Shown here in pieces: positions 15,954-24,452 of a DNA stretch of 64,000 nt. Positions within the stretch are counted from its first letter, which is position 1. The number at the start of each line of letters is the position of its first letter. Under the pieces are notes generated by a model. It had not been told where the DNA came from and ran no database searches. It worked only from the letters and a program-made list of their open reading frames with translations. Source of the stretch: Spirochaetales bacterium Spiro_10. Its GTDB lineage: Bacteria > Spirochaetota > Spirochaetia > Treponematales > Treponemataceae. The DNA is taken from positions 35,692-99,691 of the forward strand of contig LVBL01000019.1 in assembly GCA_001604405.1 (NCBI GenBank), given 5' to 3'. Position numbers and translations under genes: made by a program.

Positions 15954-17813
15954 TTAGCCGAGTTCGCCCAGCGCCTTCTCCAGCTCGTCGAGTATCCCCG
16001 CGAACGTGCGGCACGCCGCCTCGACGGGCGCGGGGCTTTCCATGTCGACGCCCGCCACCCTGAGCGCGTCGATCGGGTAGCGCGAGCCGCCCGACTTCAG
16101 GAACGCGAAGTAGTCGTCGCGCTCCGCCTTTCCTCCCGAGCACACCCGCTCCGCGAGCGCGAGGGCCGCGGAGATGCCGGTCGAATACTTGTACACGTAA
16201 AACGCGTTGAAGAAGTGCGGTATCCTGAGGCACTCGAGGTCGCTCGTCCCTTCGAGGACCATTTCGGGGCCGAAATACGCCCCGAGCAGCTTGCGGTACT
16301 CCGCGCGAAGGAGCTCGGCGGTGAGGGGCGTGCCCGTCTCGACGAGCTCGTGTGTCATCTTCTCGTACTCGGCGAACATCGTCTGCCGGTAGAGCGTCGC
16401 GACTATGTCGCTCGCCCTCGTCGAGAGGAGATACGCCCGCGTCCTCGGGTCGTCCGTCGTTTTCATCAGATGCCTGAAGAGCAGTTCCTCGTTGAAGGTG
16501 GACGCGACCTCCGCCTCGAAGATCGTGTACCCGTACGAGAGGAAGGGATTGTTGCGCGCCGAGTTGTAGCTGTGCATCGAGTGCCCGCCCTCGTGGGCGA
16601 GGGTGAAAACGTCGCGGAGCACCTCGTCCTTGTAGTTCATCAGGATGAAGGGATATCCCTCGTAGCCGCCCGACGAAAAGGCCCCCGAGCGCTTGCCCTT
16701 GTTCTCGTATTTGTCGACCCACCCCCCGAGAAGCCCCGAGCGCAGGGTCGAGACGTAGTCATCCCCGAGCGGCGAGAGGGCCTCGGAGATGAGGTCGACC
16801 GCCTCGGCGTAGGGCGTGACGCGTTTCGCGTCGGGCACGAGGGGCACGTAGACGTCGTAGTGGCGGAGCTCGCCGACTCCGAGCGCGCGCTTCCTGAGCG
16901 CGTAGTAGCGGTGCAGGTCGGCGAGATTCGACCGTACCGTCGAAACGAGGTTGTCGTAAACCGACTCGTTCACGCGGTCGGGAAAGAGGGCCATCGCCCG
17001 CGAGGACGGGTATCCCCTGATACGCGCCTGAGCGACGTCCTGGTTCACGCTGCCGGCGTAGCACGCGGCAAGGGTGTTCTTGTGCGAGTCGAAGCCCGCG
17101 TAGAATTTGTCGTAGGCCTCCTTCCTGACCGACCTGTCGGGGCTCTCGAGAAAGCGGGACCACGTCGATTGCGTGAGGGGTTCCGGCCCCTTCCCCGCGT
17201 CGACGGTGCCGAAATCGAGATCCACGTTCGTCAGGACCGAGAAGGCGTTTCCGGGCGTCTGCGAGGATTCGGTCAGGAGGGCGAGGATCCGTTCCTCGCT
17301 CCCGGAGAGGACGTGGGGCTTCATCCTGAGGAGCTTCTCGAGGAAGACCCGGTAGTCGGCGAACCTTCCGCCGCCCGGCGCGCCATCGGACGAAGCCGCT
17401 GACGCCGGCGCCGAGATCCACCCGGCGATCTTCCCGTCGGGAAGGGCCTGTATCGCCGGAACGAGCCAGCTTGTCGCAGCCTCGAAGGCGCTTGTCGCCA
17501 TCATGAACCGACCGACCCGGTCGAGATTCGAGGCGTTGCCCTCGTCCTCGGCCTTTTTCAGGAAGGCGTAGTTGCCGAGTTTCTCGGCGAGACGCTGGGC
17601 GCAGCTCCACTCGTCGAGGACCCCCGCGAGGTCTTCGGCCGCGGCCCCGGGCGGATCCGAGAGCCGCTCGCGGTAAGCGTTGACCGGACCGAGCATCGCC
17701 GAGAAGCGGGCAAGGTCCGCGTTCCAGGATTCGTCGTCGGGGTAGAGCGTGCCGATCTTCCATGTATCTTCCGCGGGGACCTCGTCCCGCGCGGGAATGC
17801 TTGTTTGTTTCAT
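15954..17813 (-). CDS. pepF: Oligoendopeptidase F, M3 family
   Basis: A cytoplasmic zinc metallopeptidase of about 619 residues that cuts medium-sized peptides. The N-terminal helical domain begins DEVPAEDTWKIGTLY; the zinc motif HEGGH (HExGH of M3 enzymes) sits in TLAHEGGHSMHSY, with the third ligand in IFEAEVASTFNEELL about 25 residues later, and the C-terminal FNAFYVYKYSTGISAALALAERV is typical of PepF. I choose the ATG at 17813; only 24 bases separate it from the divergent MFS start. TATCTT at 17820-17825 stands six bases before this ATG. Confidence 0.92.
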   Translation of the reverse strand: MKQTSIPARDEVPAEDTWKIGTLYPDDESWNADLARFSAMLGPVNAYRERLSDPPGAAAEDLAGVLDEWSCAQRLAEKLGNYAFLKKAEDEGNASNLDRVGRFMMATSAFEAATSWLVPAIQALPDGKIAGWISAPASAASSDGAPGGGRFADYRVFLEKLLRMKPHVLSGSEERILALLTESSQTPGNAFSVLTNVDLDFGTVDAGKGPEPLTQSTWSRFLESPDRSVRKEAYDKFYAGFDSHKNTLAACYAGSVNQDVAQARIRGYPSSRAMALFPDRVNESVYDNLVSTVRSNLADLHRYYALRKRALGVGELRHYDVYVPLVPDAKRVTPYAEAVDLISEALSPLGDDYVSTLRSGLLGGWVDKYENKGKRSGAFSSGGYEGYPFILMNYKDEVLRDVFTLAHEGGHSMHSYNSARNNPFLSYGYTIFEAEVASTFNEELLFRHLMKTTDDPRTRAYLLSTRASDIVATLYRQTMFAEYEKMTHELVETGTPLTAELLRAEYRKLLGAYFGPEMVLEGTSDLECLRIPHFFNAFYVYKYSTGISAALALAERVCSGGKAERDDYFAFLKSGGSRYPIDALRVAGVDMESPAPVEAACRTFAGILDELEKALGELG

Positions 17814-17829
17814 GCCGAGAAGATACAAT
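17801..17829 (+). promoter_or_regulatory. Promoter of the MFS-HEAT gene
   Basis: TTGTTT (17801-17806), 17-base spacer, TACAAT (17824-17829), eight bases before the ATG at 17838. Its -35 lies inside the first codons of pepF. Confidence 0.55.
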
Positions 17830-17849
17830 GGAAAGGGATGAGTGAGCAA
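17820..17849 (-). promoter_or_regulatory. Promoter of pepF
   Basis: Minus strand: TTGCTC (17844-17849), 18-base spacer, TATCTT (17820-17825), six bases before the ATG at 17813. The -35 is weak and lies in the coding start of the divergent gene; the two -10 elements overlap. Confidence 0.4.
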
Positions 17850-20066
17850 CTGTCATCGTACCGGATAAAGCGCGGTCGCAGGGTCTTCAACTCGTACAGC
17901 GCCGTCAACTCGTTCTCGTTCGCCCTCGTCACCGGCAACACCGTTACCCTGTACGCGATGGCCCTCGGGGCGTCGAGCACGGTCGTGGGCCTTCTCGGCG
18001 CGTTCATGTATCTCTCGTTTTTCGCGATCCCCCTGGGAAAGCTCGGCGTCGCGCGCTCGGGACTCGTCAGGACTTTCGCGAAAAACTGGATGATGCGGAA
18101 CTGGTCCCTCCTTCCCCTTCTGGCGATCCCGTACCTCGCGTCCGCCCGGCTTCACGGCGCCGCGATTCTCATGCTCGTCCTTGGCGTGTTCCTCTTCAAC
18201 CTGTTCAGGGGCATGGGCCTCGTCGCGAACAATCCGGTCATCGGGTTTCTCGCGCCCGGCAAGGACCGCGGCGAGTACATCGTGCGCCTTTCGCTCATCA
18301 ACAACGCCACGGCGCTCCTCGCGACGCTCTTTCTCGGATTCCTTCTTTGGCACAACGAGGGAATCGAGACCTACAACCTCGTCGTGCTGATCGGAATCGT
18401 GACCGGGATCGCCGCGTCCGCGCTCCTGTTCAAGCTGCCCGAGCCCGCGTCCCCGCCGCCGGCCGGGGAAACCGCGAGGTCCACGATGCTCTCGTGCGCG
18501 CGCGAGGCCATGCGCGAGCCGAACTTCAGGCGCTTCGTCGCGAGCTATCTCGTCATCGGACTCGGCATCGGGATGGCGCGTCCGTTCATCGCGGTGTACT
18601 GCAAGGCCGTGTACGCCCAGGGCGACGGCGTCGTCGCCGTCTTCACGGTGTTCTCGAGCCTCGGCGCCCTCGCCATGGGGGCGGTGATGCGCCTCGTCAT
18701 AGACCGTCTCGGCGCCCGCCCGATGTACATCATCTTCGCCTCGATAACCCTCGCGAGCCTCGTTCCCGCGATCGTCTCGCCGGGAATCGGCACGGCCCTC
18801 TTTCCCTTCGCGTTTCTCGCGGTTCTGTCCGCCGTCACGAACATGGGCTTCGCCGGACAGGAAAGCGCGGCCCAGGCGTACTTCTTCGCCATGGTCCCCA
18901 AGGAGCGCATCCTCGACCTCAGCATGGTGTACTACTTCATCCTCGGCGGTACCGGGGCCGCGGGCGCCGTGATGGGAGGAACCTTTCTCGACTTTCTCTC
19001 GTCCCTGGGGCTTTCGCCCGCCGCATCCTTCCGTCTGTTCTTCCTCGTTTGCGTCTGCCTGGTAGCCTGCGGCGTGCGTATCCAGCGCAAGCTCCTCGAC
19101 ATGGGAAGCTATCCGGTCAGGGACACGCTCGCCGTCCTCTTTTCCCCGCGCGACATGCGCGCCCTGACCCTGTTGCGGAAACTCGACGCGAACGAGGACC
19201 CCGACGAGGAGACCGACATAATCGCCGAGCTCGGGGAGATCGCTTCGACCGTCTCCGCCGAGGAGCTCCTTTCGCGCCTCGCCTCGCCCCGGTTCGCCGT
19301 GCGCTACGAGGCGCTCCAGTCCGTGTCCTCCCTCGAGCGCCTCTCGGGTAGGGTTCGCGACGCCCTGCTCGCGGAGCTCAAGACGGGCGAGTTCTCGACC
19401 GCCGCGCTCGCCGCCCGGCTTCTGGGCCAGTTCCGGGCGCATCAGGCGGTATCGACCCTTCGCGAGGCCCTCAAAAGCCCGGATTATCGCCTCGCCGGGG
19501 AGGCGATGCTCGCGCTCGCGAATCTCGCCGACGCGCGCGGACAGTTCATGGTGAGCGAGGTTCTCCTGTCCACGAACAATCCCTTCATGCTCGTGCGCGG
19601 CATACAGGCGATGGAGGTGTACGGCTCGACCGCCTCCATCCCGATCCTTCTCGACCTGCTCCGCAACGACGCCCTTCCCGAGCACATCGCCGACGAGACG
19701 ATACTGACGCTGTCGACCCTCATGCTGGTGCCGAAGAAATTCTATTACGCGTTCGGGGACTTCGTGCGCGAGAGAAAGCGCGCGGGCCTGATCATACTCG
19801 ACGCCATCGAGGAGGCCTTTTCCCGGTCAAAAAGGAACGATCCGTCCCTTCGGGGAATCGTTCACGATTTTATGAGCGACCACACCCAGGACAATCCGTT
19901 CGTGCGCTGGCTCCTCGATTTCGGCAAGGGGCGCACGGGCGTGTATTCGGCCCTGTTGATCAGCGTCGCCCTCGATTCCGACCTCAACCGGCTCGAGGCC
20001 TTCCGCTTTTTCCTCTGTTTTTGGGCCGTCTCCCTTTTCGAGAAACCGGCCCTTATTGAAAAGTAA
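17838..20066 (+). CDS. MFS transporter with C-terminal HEAT-like repeats
   Basis: A 742-residue fusion. Residues about 20-430 are a 12-helix major facilitator domain (NSFSFALVTGNTVTLYAMALG, FLGAFMYLSFFAIPLG, a charged central loop after FKLPEPASPPPAGE, and RFVASYLVIGLGIGMARPFIAVY in the second half). The C-terminal third, from about residue 450, has helical repeats of about 30-35 residues (SRLASPRFAVRYEALQSV, LAARLLGQFRAHQAVSTL, LAGEAMLALANLADARG, VRGIQAMEVYGSTASIPILLDLL) that read as HEAT/Armadillo-type scaffolds. The transported substrate is unknown; the repeats suggest that the transporter docks a cytoplasmic partner. No Shine-Dalgarno; the start follows a -10 by eight bases. Confidence 0.82.
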   Translation: MSEQLSSYRIKRGRRVFNSYSAVNSFSFALVTGNTVTLYAMALGASSTVVGLLGAFMYLSFFAIPLGKLGVARSGLVRTFAKNWMMRNWSLLPLLAIPYLASARLHGAAILMLVLGVFLFNLFRGMGLVANNPVIGFLAPGKDRGEYIVRLSLINNATALLATLFLGFLLWHNEGIETYNLVVLIGIVTGIAASALLFKLPEPASPPPAGETARSTMLSCAREAMREPNFRRFVASYLVIGLGIGMARPFIAVYCKAVYAQGDGVVAVFTVFSSLGALAMGAVMRLVIDRLGARPMYIIFASITLASLVPAIVSPGIGTALFPFAFLAVLSAVTNMGFAGQESAAQAYFFAMVPKERILDLSMVYYFILGGTGAAGAVMGGTFLDFLSSLGLSPAASFRLFFLVCVCLVACGVRIQRKLLDMGSYPVRDTLAVLFSPRDMRALTLLRKLDANEDPDEETDIIAELGEIASTVSAEELLSRLASPRFAVRYEALQSVSSLERLSGRVRDALLAELKTGEFSTAALAARLLGQFRAHQAVSTLREALKSPDYRLAGEAMLALANLADARGQFMVSEVLLSTNNPFMLVRGIQAMEVYGSTASIPILLDLLRNDALPEHIADETILTLSTLMLVPKKFYYAFGDFVRERKRAGLIILDAIEEAFSRSKRNDPSLRGIVHDFMSDHTQDNPFVRWLLDFGKGRTGVYSALLISVALDSDLNRLEAFRFFLCFWAVSLFEKPALIEK

Positions 20067-20084
20067 GGGGCGATAGGGTATTCT
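20056..20084 (+). promoter_or_regulatory. Promoter of the SH3b lipoprotein operon
   Basis: TTGAAA (20056-20061), 17-base spacer, TATTCT (20079-20084), six bases before the ATG at 20091. The -35 overlaps the end of the MFS gene. Confidence 0.6.
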
Positions 20085-20090
20085 GGAGCC

Positions 20091-21425
20091 ATGAATACGC
20101 ATGGCATACGCGCGCGCGCGACGTTCGCCGCATTGGCTTTATCCGCGCTTGCGCTCGCGGCCGCCTGTTCCGGCTATATCGGCTACGGGGTGGTAAACTG
20201 GTCCGTGCCCGAGCACTCCCTCGCCGCGGGAGACGTCGTGCCCGTTTTCATCCAGTCGAATATCGGCAAGGTGTACGTCGTCGGCGCGGGCGCCGACCGG
20301 AAGGAACGCGTCGAGCTTCCCCTCTGGCAGATAACCCTCCATAAATCCGCCTCGAAGGCGCGAAAGGCCGCGGCCGCCTTCGGCGACTACCGGTACATCT
20401 ACGCCACGGCCAAGGTCGACGGCCTTCCCGTGCGGGCCCAGCCCGACAACACGGCCCGGCAGGTCTATCGCCTCAGACAGGGCCAGAAACTCAGGGTAGT
20501 CGCGGTCGGCAAGGGTCCACCCGTCATAGCGGGCAACGCCCCCCTCGAGGGCGAGTGGCTTTCCGTCCTGACCGACGACGGCTCGGCCGGGTGGTGCTTT
20601 TCCTTCAACCTCGACGTCTTCGACGAGCGGTCGGGCGGGGCCTCCTCCCTCGCCCCGGCGGACGCGGGCCCGGACGCCCTTCTAGAGTCCGTCCTCGCGC
20701 GTTCCTGGGTTCCCGACTATTACCGCGCCATGGTCGCCTCCGAGCGCGTCGACATCTCCCGCATCCGCCCGCAATGGGGCTTTTTCCCCGGCCGGGACTC
20801 GCTCGTCGCGCGCATAGAGCTCGCCGACGGAGTCGTGTCCTTTCCGTATACGTCGATAGTGAAGACCGGCGACAAGTCGTACCGCTTCGAGGGAAGCACC
20901 CTGACCCTCGAGGTCCGCCGCGACGACACGGTGTTCGCCCAATACACCGACGCGAACGGCATGCCCCAGTCCTTTTTCTTCGTCTCGCTCGACGTGACTG
21001 CCGAGGACCTCATCGAGGCGGAACGCGGACGTCGCGCGGGAGTGATCGGATCGATCCGCTCGGCCGGCCCCGTCTTTGTCTCGGGCAATTACGGCGTCAT
21101 CCGGTTCCTGCCCGACGGCGCCTTTCTCTGGAGCGGGTACCAGCTGTTGTCGCCGTCCGTGATACCGGCCGGATCGGGCGGCGGAGGTTCGGTCGAGACG
21201 CGCTTCTTCGTACACGAGTCCCTGTCCGCCGAGTACGACGGGACCCTGACCTTCACGTTCGACTCGAACGGCGCCCAGGTAACCTTCCTCTACGCCCTCG
21301 GCCCGCAGGGCTTGAAGCTCGAGCACGTCGGCCAGAGAAACATAAAGGATTCCGTGGTGACGGCCCGGAACCTCACGCCAACGGTCATCTTCCTGACGCC
21401 GGACGCCGATCAGGGCGAGCGCTGA
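20091..21425 (+). CDS. SH3b-domain lipoprotein
   Basis: A 444-residue envelope protein. The signal peptide ends in the lipobox LAAAC (Cys near residue 26), so it is a lipoprotein. A bacterial SH3 (SH3b) domain follows at about residues 100-175 (VDGLPVRAQPDNTARQVYRLRQGQKLRVVAVGKG, then GEWLSVLTDDGSAGWCFSFNL), a fold that often binds wall peptides. The remaining 250 residues are beta-rich, of unknown family. It shares its stop with the ATG of the ABC-F gene (TGATG overlap at 21423-21427), so the two are co-translated although their jobs seem unrelated. Confidence 0.83.
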   Translation: MNTHGIRARATFAALALSALALAAACSGYIGYGVVNWSVPEHSLAAGDVVPVFIQSNIGKVYVVGAGADRKERVELPLWQITLHKSASKARKAAAAFGDYRYIYATAKVDGLPVRAQPDNTARQVYRLRQGQKLRVVAVGKGPPVIAGNAPLEGEWLSVLTDDGSAGWCFSFNLDVFDERSGGASSLAPADAGPDALLESVLARSWVPDYYRAMVASERVDISRIRPQWGFFPGRDSLVARIELADGVVSFPYTSIVKTGDKSYRFEGSTLTLEVRRDDTVFAQYTDANGMPQSFFFVSLDVTAEDLIEAERGRRAGVIGSIRSAGPVFVSGNYGVIRFLPDGAFLWSGYQLLSPSVIPAGSGGGGSVETRFFVHESLSAEYDGTLTFTFDSNGAQVTFLYALGPQGLKLEHVGQRNIKDSVVTARNLTPTVIFLTPDADQGER

Positions 21426-23455
21426 TGGCCTTCGTCCAGTTCTCCCGCGTCTCGCTCGCCTTCGGCGACCGGGACATACTCGATACCGTGTCGATGAACC
21501 TTGCCTCCGGCACGAAGGCCGCGCTCGCGGGGGCGAACGGCTCGGGAAAGTCGACGCTGATGAAGGTCCTCTCCGGGGCCATCACGCCCGACTCGGGCGA
21601 GCGCGCGATCCAGCGCGGCACGACCGTGTCCTATCTGCCGCAATCCGGCATCGTCCATTCCGGCCGTACCCTCGTCGAGGAGGCCGAGACCGCCTTCGCG
21701 CGCGGCTACGAGCTTGCCGCCCGCCTCGAGTCCCTCGGCGAGGATCTTTCCCGCGAGGACCCCGCGTCGCCGAGGGCCTCCCGTCTCGTCGAGGAGCATC
21801 ACGAGGTGCAGCTCGCGCTCGAGGCCCTGCAGTGGCACCGGAGGACCGCCCTCGCGGAGCAGATACTTACCGGACTCGGGTTCGCGAAGGCGGATTTCTC
21901 GCGCCGCGTGGAGGAATTCTCCGGCGGATGGCAGATGCGCGTCGCGCTCGCCAAGATACTCCTCGAGCGTCCCGACATCCTCCTCTTGGACGAACCGACG
22001 AACTACCTCGACCTCGAGGCGAGGGACTGGCTCGAGTCCTGGCTTCGCGACTTCACCGGCGGTTTTCTCGTCGTCAGCCATGACCGCTATTTTCTTGACA
22101 GCACCTGCACCGAGGTGTACGAGCTGTTCGGCGGGGAACTCAAGCGGTACCCGGGAACCTACACCCAGTACGAAAAGGTCAGAGAGGTCGAGCTTGCCTC
22201 GCTCGTCAAGCGGTACGAGGAACAGCGCGCCGAGATCGAGAAAACCGAGGCCCTTATCGAACGGTTCCGCTACAAGGCGACCAAGGCCGCGATGGTACAG
22301 GAGCGGATCAAGCACCTCGAGAAGATGGAGCGCATCGAGCTCCCCGAGAGCATCAAGCGCATCCACTTCAAGTTCCCGCCGGCGCCGCATACCGGGCGGC
22401 TCGTGCTGACGGTAGAGGAGCTCACGCGGCGGTACGGCGACCGCTCCGTCATCGATTCCCTCGACTTCGTGCTCGAAAAAGGGGAACGGCTCGTGGTCGT
22501 CGGGCGGAACGGCGCGGGAAAATCCACCCTGCTCCGCGTTCTCGCCGGGATCGACGCCGACTATTCGGGCACGGTCACGCCGGGCTCGGGCGTCCTTTCG
22601 GGGTATTTCTCGCAGGACAACGCCGAGTCCCTGAGCGGGACGGAACGCATCATCGACCTCCTCGAGTCCGAGGCCCCGACGCACCTCATCCCCCGGCTTC
22701 GGGACATGCTCGGCGCCTTTCTCTTCCGGGGCGACGACATCTTCAAGCAGGTGTGCGTCCTTTCCGGCGGAGAGAAAAGCAGGCTCGCACTCCTGCGCCT
22801 GCTGTTGCGGCCCGTCAACCTTCTCATACTCGACGAGCCGACGAACCACCTCGATCTCCTTTCCAAGGACGTGCTCCTCGGGGCCCTGCGCGATTTCGGC
22901 GGCACCGTCGTCTTCGTCTCGCACGACCGTGCCTTCATCGAGAGCCTCGCCACGCGCGTGCTCGAGCTGACGGCCGATCCCTCGGGCGGGCCCTCGCTCG
23001 TACGGAGTTTCCCCGGCGATTTCCGCTATTACTCGGAGCGTATCGCGCGCGAGGCGGAGACCGCCTCGGCGACCGGCTCGCCGTCGGCACGCTCGCCGTC
23101 GCCAGGCGCGCGCGATGCCCCGGGCGCGAAGCCCGCGCTGGCTTCTCCCGCGGATGACGGAAGCGGCGGGTGCGACGGGCGGCGCATGACCCCCGCCGAG
23201 GTGCGCGAGGCCGACAAACGCCGAAAGTCCGACCTCAGGCGGCTCGAGCGCGAGGAGGAGCGGCTTCTTTCGGAGATCGCCCTCGCGGAGGAATCCCTGC
23301 GGGAACATGAACACGCGCTCGCCGATCCCGCCGTGTACTCGGACGGGCCGAGGTGCAGGGCGGTACAGGAAGAACTCGGGCTCGTCACGGCCCGTATCGA
23401 AGAACTCTCCGCGCGGTGGGAAGCCGTGTCGCGGGACATGGAGGAACTCGCATGA
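21425..23455 (+). CDS. ABC-F family ATPase (ribosome-associated type)
   Basis: A 676-residue soluble protein with two ABC domains and no membrane part, which is the ABC-F pattern (EttA/Uup/YdiF). The first domain has Walker A GANGSGKST, signature FSGGWQMRVALAK and Walker B ILLLDEPTNYLD; the second has GRNGAGKST, LSGGEKSRLALLR and LILDEPTNHLD. The interdomain linker (about residues 245-320, RYEEQRAEIEKTEALIERFRYKATKA) is the P-site tRNA interaction motif. A low-complexity Ser/Pro/Ala spacer leads to a C-terminal coiled coil (READKRRKSDLRRLEREEERLL), as in Uup, which binds nucleic acid. The closest function is either ribosome rescue or DNA-related; I cannot separate them. The stop overlaps galE by four bases. 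Confidence 0.9.
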   Translation: MAFVQFSRVSLAFGDRDILDTVSMNLASGTKAALAGANGSGKSTLMKVLSGAITPDSGERAIQRGTTVSYLPQSGIVHSGRTLVEEAETAFARGYELAARLESLGEDLSREDPASPRASRLVEEHHEVQLALEALQWHRRTALAEQILTGLGFAKADFSRRVEEFSGGWQMRVALAKILLERPDILLLDEPTNYLDLEARDWLESWLRDFTGGFLVVSHDRYFLDSTCTEVYELFGGELKRYPGTYTQYEKVREVELASLVKRYEEQRAEIEKTEALIERFRYKATKAAMVQERIKHLEKMERIELPESIKRIHFKFPPAPHTGRLVLTVEELTRRYGDRSVIDSLDFVLEKGERLVVVGRNGAGKSTLLRVLAGIDADYSGTVTPGSGVLSGYFSQDNAESLSGTERIIDLLESEAPTHLIPRLRDMLGAFLFRGDDIFKQVCVLSGGEKSRLALLRLLLRPVNLLILDEPTNHLDLLSKDVLLGALRDFGGTVVFVSHDRAFIESLATRVLELTADPSGGPSLVRSFPGDFRYYSERIAREAETASATGSPSARSPSPGARDAPGAKPALASPADDGSGGCDGRRMTPAEVREADKRRKSDLRRLEREEERLLSEIALAEESLREHEHALADPAVYSDGPRCRAVQEELGLVTARIEELSARWEAVSRDMEELA

Positions 23456-24441
23456 AGGTACTGATAATCGGCGGCGCCGGCTACATCGGGAGCCACGTAA
23501 CGAAGGCGATGGCCTTGGCGGGCCACGAGGTGACGGTATTCGATAACCTGTCGTCGGGGCTTTTGGTGAATCTCCTGCCTGCCGCCGCCTTTATCGCGGG
23601 CGACATCAGGCATGCCGACGACATCTCGGCTGCCTTCTCCCGCGGGTTCGACGCGTGCGTGCACCTTGCCGCGTTCAAGGCCGTGGGCGAGTCGATGGTC
23701 GAGCCGGAGAAGTATTCGGTCAACAACCTTTCCGGCACCATCAATATCCTGAACGCGGCCTCCGCGAGCGGGTGCCGCAAGATCGTGTTCTCGTCGTCGG
23801 CCGCCGTGTTCGGCTCGCCGGAGTACGTCCCCATCGACGAGGACCATCCGAAAAACCCCGAAAGCTATTACGGCTTCACGAAACTCGAGATCGAGCGCAT
23901 CCTCGCCTGGTATGACTCCATACGCGGCATCAAGTTCGCCGCGCTCCGCTATTTCAACGCGGCGGGCTACGATCCGAGCGGTGACATCGTGGGACTCGAG
24001 CGGAACCCGCAAAACCTCCTTCCCATCGTCATGGAAGTGGCGATGGGCTGGCGGAAGGAACTCCAGATCTTCGGCAACGACTACGATACCCGCGACGGTA
24101 CCTGCCTTCGCGACTACGTCCATGTTTCCGATCTGGCCGACGCGCACGTGAACGCCCTTGCCTACCTCGAGCGCGAGGGCAAAAGCCTCGCGGTCAATCT
24201 CGGAAGCGAGAAGGGCGTTACCGTCACCGAGATGGTCGAGGCGGCGCGCCGCGTCACGGGCAGGGACATCCCGGCCCGGTATACGGGACGGCGCGCGGGG
24301 GACGCGTCGTCGCTCATCCCGACGTCCGCGCTCGCGAGATCGCTCATCGGATGGAATCCCCGGCTCTCGGACGTCGACACCCTGATCAAGTCGACCTGGG
24401 ACGTATACCGCACGTACCGCACGCCGACCGAGCGCGCGTAA
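23452..24441 (+). CDS. galE: UDP-glucose 4-epimerase
   Basis: GalE interconverts UDP-glucose and UDP-galactose with tightly bound NAD, feeding surface polysaccharide. The 329-residue short-chain dehydrogenase has the N-terminal NAD site GGAGYIGSH, VTVFDNLSSG, HLAAFKAVGES, the catalytic Ser in VFSSSAAVFG and the Tyr-x-x-x-Lys of YYGFTKLE, then RYFNAAGYDPSGDIVG, the RDGTCLRDYVHVSDLADAH substrate region and ARRAGDA-like RRAGDASSLIP. It starts inside the stop of the ABC-F gene. Length is normal. Confidence 0.93.
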   Translation: MKVLIIGGAGYIGSHVTKAMALAGHEVTVFDNLSSGLLVNLLPAAAFIAGDIRHADDISAAFSRGFDACVHLAAFKAVGESMVEPEKYSVNNLSGTINILNAASASGCRKIVFSSSAAVFGSPEYVPIDEDHPKNPESYYGFTKLEIERILAWYDSIRGIKFAALRYFNAAGYDPSGDIVGLERNPQNLLPIVMEVAMGWRKELQIFGNDYDTRDGTCLRDYVHVSDLADAHVNALAYLEREGKSLAVNLGSEKGVTVTEMVEAARRVTGRDIPARYTGRRAGDASSLIPTSALARSLIGWNPRLSDVDTLIKSTWDVYRTYRTPTERA

Positions 24442-24452
24442 AGGAGAGACGC

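Noticed and set aside
17853..19685. Open frame of 610 codons opposite the MFS gene
   Set aside because: Arg/Glu/His-rich shadow with no domain; the plus strand codes a recognisable transporter.
21410..23314. Open frame of 634 codons opposite the ABC-F gene
   Set aside because: Same type of shadow; the plus strand has both ABC domains.
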